Source: Cocos nucifera (lineage: Eukaryota; Streptophyta; Magnoliopsida; Arecales; Arecaceae). From it: a stretch of DNA of 64,000 nucleotides. Positions 57,331 through 64,000 of the stretch are shown here, in pieces (positions within the stretch are counted from its first letter, which is position 1; the number at the start of each line of letters is the position of its first letter). The stretch lies in NCBI GenBank assembly GCA_006176705.1, contig QRFJ01002304.1:1-64000 (forward strand), written 5' to 3'. The notes beneath the pieces were generated by a model. That model saw only the letters and a program-made list of their open reading frames with translations, made no database searches and was not told the origin of the DNA. The position numbers and the translations under genes are program-made.

Positions 57331-57850
57331 TCTCCCCTACTCTTAGCTGAGATCTTCTTGGATTCCAGCCGAAAATCCATAGTACAGCGAGATGCCAAGA
57401 ACGAGAGCCTATTTTGCCTCTCTTTCCCTGCAAAATTGAATCAGATCTGATCTCGTTAGAGCTCTCAGAGCACAAGACATCTACTAAACTTCAGTAGTGG
57501 TTTAACTCATACCTTTTTTTTTTTTTTTTTTTTTTTTGTTTTTTTGGCTAATTTCTCCTGCGTATGAACTCGTGGAAACCGGGGGAGAGAGAGATTATGG
57601 AGGTCACGGCGTGGGTTTGCGCTCTGCCACGCTGCTGCAGCTGCAACCTTGCCACCTTTTGTTTTGTGGGCAAACGAGTCGGCTTAATTTGCCATTTTTT
57701 AAGACTTGTGCAGAGAAGCGGCAGCGGCAGCAGGAGAGTAGTCGCTGTTGGCTACCTGCCTTAAGTAGCTGCCTCTCTTTCCTTCTTTGCTTCTTGAATA
57801 ATTGTGCCCACCCTTTTGTTTTATATTTTTCTCTTCTCCTTCCTATTTTT
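57331..57850 (-). promoter_or_regulatory. SRS gene 5' leader and probable promoter
   Basis: Minus strand. A good acceptor (TTGATTCAATTTTGCAG|GG, exon from 57,427) and a donor-like G|GTATGAG at 57,512 suggest an 85-bp leader intron, next to a 24-bp A run (57,514-57,537 as T on plus). A TATA-like AAATATAAAAC lies near 57,818-57,828, which would place the transcription start near 57,790. These sites are inferred from sequence only. Confidence 0.4.
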
Positions 57851-57952
57851 CCCTCACGAGAATCGGCTCCCTCTGACGAGTTTTTCTAAGAAAGGGAATC
57901 ACAGCCCCTGCAACGCCGCCATGGAGACGGCTGCAACCTCAATTCCAATCCC

Positions 57953-58000
57953 CTCTCTCTCTCTCTCTCTCTCTCTCCAGTCTCTTCTCTCTTCTCTCTC
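57953..58000 (-). promoter_or_regulatory. GA-repeat upstream of the SRS gene
   Basis: (CT)12 on plus at 57,953-57,976, then imperfect CT-rich text to 58,000, which is a (GA)n tract on the gene strand. GA repeats are binding sites of plant BBR/BPC (GAGA-binding) proteins in developmental gene promoters. Use here is inference. Confidence 0.5.
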
Positions 58001-59743
58001 TATGTTAATCGAAGAAAAGAATAAATAAATGAGCATATGAACGCTAATTGGCCGATGGTGGAAATTAGAGGGCTAAATGTGCATTCCGTTATTCTCTTGC
58101 GTGTGCTGGGAGCAGAGAGAGTGGATCCCGACCTTCCACGTTCTGACAGATGGTTGGGATGTATGCGCGTGTAGGACATCGAGCGTCGTGTTGTCTGTCC
58201 TATGGACCGCAAAACCCGCTTCTTTTTCGTGATTCTTGCCCGCTTTAGCGCGGCTGTTGTCCTGCGCCCATTCGAGGTCCTTCGGAGGCGAGGAGGAAAC
58301 GTGGATCGATACGCGTATTTAACAGTAGGCTTACTGTTTGCCGTGATGTTAATCTTTATTTATTTTCTCGATCATATTACCTGCGGAAGAAAAAACGGAC
58401 GGACGTCTTCCTTCCACCGCGTCTTCTGACCGGTCCAAACAAATTCTCTGGAAGTGCTCGATGTTGAGGCCAACTCTTCCAAGTTAATGCACCAAATTAT
58501 GTACAGGGCTAGTAATTTTCCTTTTCTTCTTTTTTGGTGTAGACATTAGCCATTAAATATAAGATGTATTCTTTTCGTCCGATAAAGAAGTAAAACATTA
58601 GATTTGTTCATGTCATGAAAACAAATTCTTTTACCAAGAGTACATATCTCATATATATCTGAAACCTGAGAGCAGGTTGCTCGAGAGTAGTGTACTAACC
58701 ATTGCAAAACCCTAGTCGGCCAACATGTCCCTTTTAAAGTTAAGCACCTGGTTGCTGATCTTTTCTTTGTAATTCAGGGGACGCGTGTCAAAATATTGGA
58801 GTTGCTGCAGGAACAATCGCATTAAACCTTGTAAGTGGGCGGTAGCAACGTTATGGTCGCACCTAATCTCACTCATATACGAGAACATTTGTTTGTATCA
58901 AGAATTGATGGCGTACATGTTCGAGTGGGCCTTCTATTAATTACAGTTTGTTGGGAGGCATAGAAGTTCTTGCATTGCTCTAAATAATGTGGAACAATGA
59001 TGATATAAGCTCTCATAGATATTCATTTCCGAGACATGTTAATATTTATGTATCATATGATAAGATTATAAGGATGAACTATCTACCTGTTTATAGTAAT
59101 TGGTCATCGATCAACTATAGTAAATGATCAAAAATATTTAGCCCACCAAGATTTGATTAAAATGCTCAGGCTTGGCTACTTTTTATTTACAGATCGAAGA
59201 GGCTACATGTAGATGGTTTACCGCTGAAACCAACTTATAAAGGAAGTTATCAAGTTATAGGATAATCATGAACAAAAACAACTATCCAAAAGAGAGTTGT
59301 TTATTTAAAAAACTGCTAGCAACCACTGGAGGAGTTTCCGGGATACAAAACCTCTTATATTAATTTTTCAGCAAATGATAATTTCTCTTACTTGAGGCAT
59401 GAAAAAGAACCAAGATGCCTCAGATTGATCTTAGCTATCATCGATAAATCATGAAAAGGTGATTTTAAAATGTGAAAATATTTTTGGTGCATTTACTAGA
59501 AGGCCAAGCGATTGTCTAGAATGCCAGTTATGACTGCACTTAAAGGGGAGATCTTAGTTATGGCTGCACTTTCTTTTTTCCTTTTAATTTTAAATGGGAA
59601 AAACCTCATCACAACGCGGCTTAGAAAAGCCAATCAACTAATTATTGAAATTACTTTACCAAAAAAAAAAACTAATTATCAAAATTTAGGGCACCATTTA
59701 AATATATAGTTAGAAAAATCTAGCAAAAGTTAATTGTTGTTAT
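58001..59743. other. Upstream intergenic DNA, no supported gene
   Basis: No frame with family features. A G+C-richer stretch (58,080-58,440) next to the promoter gives way to AT-rich DNA. Confidence 0.4.
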
Positions 59744-60907
59744 TGTTGCAAGTCTCCGGTCTATGATGGATGTGGTAAGGTTGGATGTTCCTCGACAGGA
59801 AGGCTGAGAAGTCAACACTTGTCGGAAGTTTTCTGGCGAGAGACCCTCCGATAGTTAAGCTAGTTGGAGCTTCAAAATAGTAGAGGAAATAGGAAGGAAG
59901 CTAAGAGAAAGAGGAGGATATGACTTCTTTTCTTTCAAAAAATTAGCCTTACCTGAGGGTCTCCTTGGTCCTTCTTTTATATTGAAGTAGAGCTACAGGC
60001 AGCTTGCTAAAATTAGTAAGTTGTTAGGCCTGATCTTTTAAGCCATTAGGCCATGTTCCAATAGTTTATTGGGATAGAAAATCCATCCACTAATCCATGG
60101 ATTAAGATTATTAGTCGTGGATGTCAATTGTAAATTTTACCTGCGTAGATAAGTAAGCTAGGAGCCTATGGTCGGTATAGAGCCGAGGCTCCATACTAGT
60201 GCTCATGCTCGAGATTTTTGGGATGTTGCCTTTCCTTCGATCGATCGTGGAGGCTTGTTTCCTGTCATCAGTGAGATCTCGACTATAGGGTCAGCAAAAT
60301 CCCAACCATAGGGTTGGTAAATGCTCGGGCTGGGGGTCGGAAGGAGGATGACGAAACATGATCGATCTATCTTGATTTCTTGGCTCTTCCTAGTATCCGA
60401 GGTAATCTTGTCGATTCATCAGTAAGTGCTCAATCGTAATCCAATGAGGAGAAGGTTGGTTCAGATGGCAGCTAACCTCCATAAAATTTGTCCCCCATTT
60501 TTGAGTCCAAAGTGGTTTTACCATTTCAAATGAAGGAAGTAGTCGATAATTAAGAAGTCAAAATATCCAAAGTAGATTAGAAATTAAAATATCGGAAGAA
60601 GATTCCAAATCAAAATATCCGATGAAAGTTTGAAGTAGATCGAAAGTTAAAATATCCAAAGGTGATCCGAAGTCAAGATATCCAAAGGCCATTCAAAATC
60701 GAAATATCTGAAGAAGATCTAAAGTTGATATTTGATAGTAAATCTTGCCAAGCCAATATCATTGTCATCCTCAACCTTCGCTCGACTCGTCCATAGACAA
60801 GGAGCGCGAGTTAGCCATATAGGATCCTCGAAGAATTATCCTCTATTGTCGACTGTGGCAGCTTTCGCTCGACTCATTCATAGATGAGAAGCACTAGATG
60901 ATCATAT
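59744..60907 (-). repeat. Tat-type LTR remnant related to element T, with 3' interior
   Basis: 59,744-60,486 parallels T's LTR in plus orientation: TGTTGCAAGTCTCCGG start, GACCCTCCGATAGTTAAG against GACCCTCCGACGGTCAAG, and GGGTCTCC...CCTT...TTATAT promoter text. At 60,487 TTTGTCCCCCATTTTTGAGT parallels CTTGCCCCCCCCCACTCCCA after T's LTR, which on the minus strand is a polypurine tract. A ~27-bp tandem (AAGTCAAAATATCCGAAG) at 60,540-60,730 follows. The copia LTR at 60,908 cuts it off. Confidence 0.6.
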
Positions 60908-62447
60908 TGTTGAAAATATGTCCTAAAGCCAATCATCAGTCTGTTGATGATTGGACCATATATTTGTAATTGTATATAAATTATAAATTAATAAAAATTA
61001 TTTTAATATTTTCATCATAAATTCTATTATCTTCTAATGAATTTCTATGTTGTGATGAAGTTCTTAGAACTATCTAGATTCGGTAAAGAAGGATTTACCA
61101 TTTAGTCCTTAAATAGTTTATAACCAAATGATACGTTGTTACTTAGAACGACAATGTTTATCAAGTATAGATCGTTGTATGCCATATAGATTGATTGTCC
61201 TCATAACCAAGAAGTGTTGAGACACTGATATAGCATGCAAGTAAGATATATGGGTACATCTGCACTGAACATGACTAACTTTGAAACTTTTCTCCTATCA
61301 AGATTAGCTTCGATGGAATATGAGTATAAATATTTCTCCTATCAAGATTAGCTTCCCATGCCCTTCCTTTTGTTTGTCAAATATTTTTTTAGAAATAAAA
61401 ATATGCACACAGAAGGAGAGTCCTTCTACATGTTAAACACAAGGGAGGAGGCGTTGGATAAGGATAAGAGGCTCACTTGATTTTTGAAATCAAGTGAGTG
61501 GTTAAAACCTCTCAATCACTCGACCCCTACCATTTTCTTCGTGGTTTTCCCATGGTATTCACGTCAATAAATTATGAAAATTTTTGTGCGTGCAGAAAAA
61601 GGGGGTTTGCATTATATGATAAAAATTTTAGAGTATTTGGGCATCAGTTCTAGATGAAAAAAATCTCAGAGTGAAGGTGAAAAGGATCCTGCAACACTTT
61701 ACTTTTTCCTCATCCTTCTCTTCTCTTGTGATTTTTACCTCTAAGGATATTCTATTTTTAGATATAATCTAAATAGAGATTATAGATCTGAAAGTTATTT
61801 TTTCATAAAAACTTATTTCATGAAAAAATTCTATATAGAGAGGGCATGATAGGATTTTTAGTATGTCAAGATTTTTGGACCGAGTGAAATCCTAGATTTT
61901 AGAATCTGGATTCGGATGGAGAGATCGAGTGCTGTAAACATCAGATCGCCACCAAATTTGAAACACATCTTCATCATACTCCAATATTTATGTTTTAATT
62001 TTTTAGAATATCTAAAAGATCAAAAAATATGCGATTGATTGGATCAATCATGATTAGCTATCAAAGACTTCGACGAGAAGCTAGCACTCCAATGGAGTTG
62101 ATCAGGATCAGGAGCTCCGTATGGATCAACCATAGAGGTCGAACACATGTACGACTATGACGTGATATCAAAGCATTATTCGATAAACTCAGATTGCAGT
62201 GATCGACTATCCGCAAAAAGGTATTGTGTTCTGAACTCGTAGATGTAGTAAATAGTTTATTACATAGTTTTATTTTTAGATCTATCATTGTATGCAAACA
62301 TATTATATTTAGATCCTAATGTATAGAGTTAAAAAATCTGATATGATCAGTAGATAATTAATTAAATTAATTATTTTTTACTGTATCATTGCTATTTTTA
62401 AAATATTTTTTGAAAGTAGCATGATAAATCCTGCACTATTTTCTTCA
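60908..62447 (+). repeat. Copia 5' LTR (element B)
   Basis: Starts TGTTGAAAATATGTCCTAAA and ends TTCTTCA, two bases before a primer-binding site. The head is like that of the A LTR (TGTGCCCTAAGAAGCC). A 23-bp segment (TTCTCCTATCAAGATTAGC) is duplicated at 61,289 and 61,333. The partner LTR is outside the window. Confidence 0.75.
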
Positions 62448-62449
62448 AA

Positions 62450-62461
62450 TGGTATCAGAGC
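62450..62461 (+). other. Element B primer-binding site
   Basis: TGGTATCAGAGC, the exact plant copia site complementary to the 3' end of initiator methionine tRNA. Confidence 0.85.
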
Positions 62462-64000
62462 AAGGTTCTTTAAACATGATATGCTTGCATATTTAAATAA
62501 ATAATTTAGATTTAATCTAAATATTGATCTAATAATTAGAATAATTAGATCTAAAAAAATTAAAATTTAGATTTTACGGACTGTAGGTTGTCCTGTTGTA
62601 GAGTTTACCCCCTATAGTAAAAAGGTTGTCCTGGTACATTACTGATCTATATCGTTAATCATGAAATTACTAGATTTGATCTAATATTTTTATGATTTAA
62701 TTATATTAGACTTTAATCTAATTTATGATCATGAATGCATAATTAGATAAAGTTTGATTCATGACTTCATGATTATATAGTGTACATAGTTTCAAATTAA
62801 ATCTTACAACTAGTGTTATTTGTGAATTGAGATGATTTAATTCTGAAATGAGTTGATTTAATTGATGAACAATGTTAAGTTATAAAAGCTTTTCAAAATT
62901 AAAAATATTTTTAAAATATCGAATCCTAATCCTTAGCCCATAAACTTATTTAAAAATTAAGTATAATGATTTAGTATCTAGAATTATGAATTATGACTCT
63001 AAGTCGTTAATCATAAACTTCTGGATTATTGGGTTAGCTGAATTAGGTTCATAAATTGGGTTAGACCTAAGGTTAGTTAAAAGATGGACTAATTTAGAGT
63101 AATTGATCAAATCTACTTAAATGTTAATTTAGATTAGGTCAAGAACTCTATAGACTCAATTACAATAGTTGTAGTTGATCAAGTCTATGCCTTTAATAAG
63201 GACCAAATGGACTTGATTCAAGGCTACGCGGTCAAATTTGAAATTACTAGGTTGGTCAAATTAAAACTAATGAACCGAAAGGTGTCTAAGGTAAGTTTAC
63301 CATTTTGATCAGTGGTTTTTAATTGAAAGCTACTTGCACTGATTCGGTCTTTAACGAGTTAATGGCATATCTCTTTCACTGATCTTGCTTACCTGGCCAT
63401 CTTGGTGAGTTAGATTTTGATTAGATCACTTGATGATTTGGACTCATCCATGTCTATTAGGTTAATCAATCTGACTGATCTAGGTGCTCCTAATGTCAGC
63501 TTAGATTAGATTTTTTTCTGACTTGGTGAAGTCAGTAGGAGGATCGAAATTAGCTCGCTGAATTTTCTTAAATTGGTTAACTAAATTTTCTAAAATTATT
63601 AAGTCCTTAAAAGGAAAATAGTTATATAGATAACTAAATCATAACCTCCCATTAAGTTGAGTGATAATGGATTCTTTGGTATAATGATCATTGGAGGTCC
63701 AAAGGCCTGATGATTATTGACTAATGAAATTATCATTCATAAAATGATAATTTGGTTAAGTCTTTCTAATGGTGGTTAGGTTGGTCGACCAAAGTCGAAC
63801 ATGATCATTTATTGGTTAGATAAGACCAAATATGATCATGTTAGTGGTTGGATCTAACCGAACCTTTTTCAGTGGAGGCCAAAGCCTACTGATTAGGTCT
63901 ATGGGGTAAAATCAATGTTACTAGAAGTTGTTTAGAGAAATAATTGATTTTGAATCTACCCATAGGTGCACATGGATTGATCAACCAAAGTTGGGCTTAT
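62462..64000 (+). mobile_element. Element B 5' interior, running off the window
   Basis: AT-rich sequence with no readable gag. It may be a long untranslated leader or a decayed gag; the pol region would lie beyond the window. Confidence 0.5.

Noticed and set aside
57536..57889. 117-residue plus-strand frame upstream of the SRS gene
   Set aside because: Low-complexity pyrimidine-rich sequence in a leader or promoter region; no family features.
58680..58770. Short phrases like AAGTTAAGCAC and CGAGAGTAGTGTACTA recalling 5S rRNA, as in Cassandra elements
   Set aside because: The two phrases are in the wrong order and the rest of 5S is absent, so chance or a tiny remnant is more likely.

Overview
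This window looks like nuclear DNA from a monocot plant, and I would guess a palm. It has one recognisable cellular gene, a SHI/STY (SRS) zinc-finger transcription factor on the minus strand at 56,175-57,330. Most of the rest is nested, mostly decayed LTR retrotransposons. The assignment to plants rests on the SRS gene, on Ty1/copia and Ty3/gypsy (Tat-type) pol fragments, and on plant-type primer-binding sites. The palm guess is inference only.

Layout. At 1-3,594 are the pol 3' end and LTR of a decayed copia element (A). From about 3,600 to 25,685 is a gypsy element of Tat type (G1). It carries a 5'-truncated 5' LTR, gag, protease, RT, two RNase H regions and integrase. These are followed by a ~220-bp tandem array, an antisense ORF and a 3' LTR. 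G1 was hit at least twice. A complete Tork-like copia element (C, 4,867-10,192) sits inside its gag. A fragment of an A-type copia LTR (17,273-18,464) joined to a non-autonomous LTR element (E, 18,465-22,037) sits inside its antisense ORF, with about 1.3 kb of G1 lost there. A second Tat-type element (G2, 25,819-38,045) follows. It has the same gene order and nearly matching target-site duplications (GAACT/GGACT).

After a 2-kb AT-rich stretch with local duplications comes element T (40,075-45,857, minus strand). It is the youngest insertion: its LTRs are close to identical and it has a perfect ATACT duplication. It keeps LTRs, primer-binding site, polypurine tract and a short gag start, but I see no pol. 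Its interior holds a 1.7-kb GC-rich tandem array. The array shares a core phrase with the post-pol repeats of G1.

From about 46 to 59.7 kb the DNA is AT-rich and I find no intact retroelement; the SRS gene lies here. A Tat-type LTR remnant related to T's LTR (59,744-60,907) is cut by a copia LTR (60,908-62,447). That LTR is followed by a tRNA-iMet-type primer site and the element's 5' interior, which runs off the window.

No pol reading frame in the window is intact. In G2 even the RT and second RNase H catalytic residues are changed. The most interesting material is the non-pol content of the Tat-type elements: antisense ORFs, tandem arrays that differ between copies, and a non-autonomous derivative dominated by such an array.
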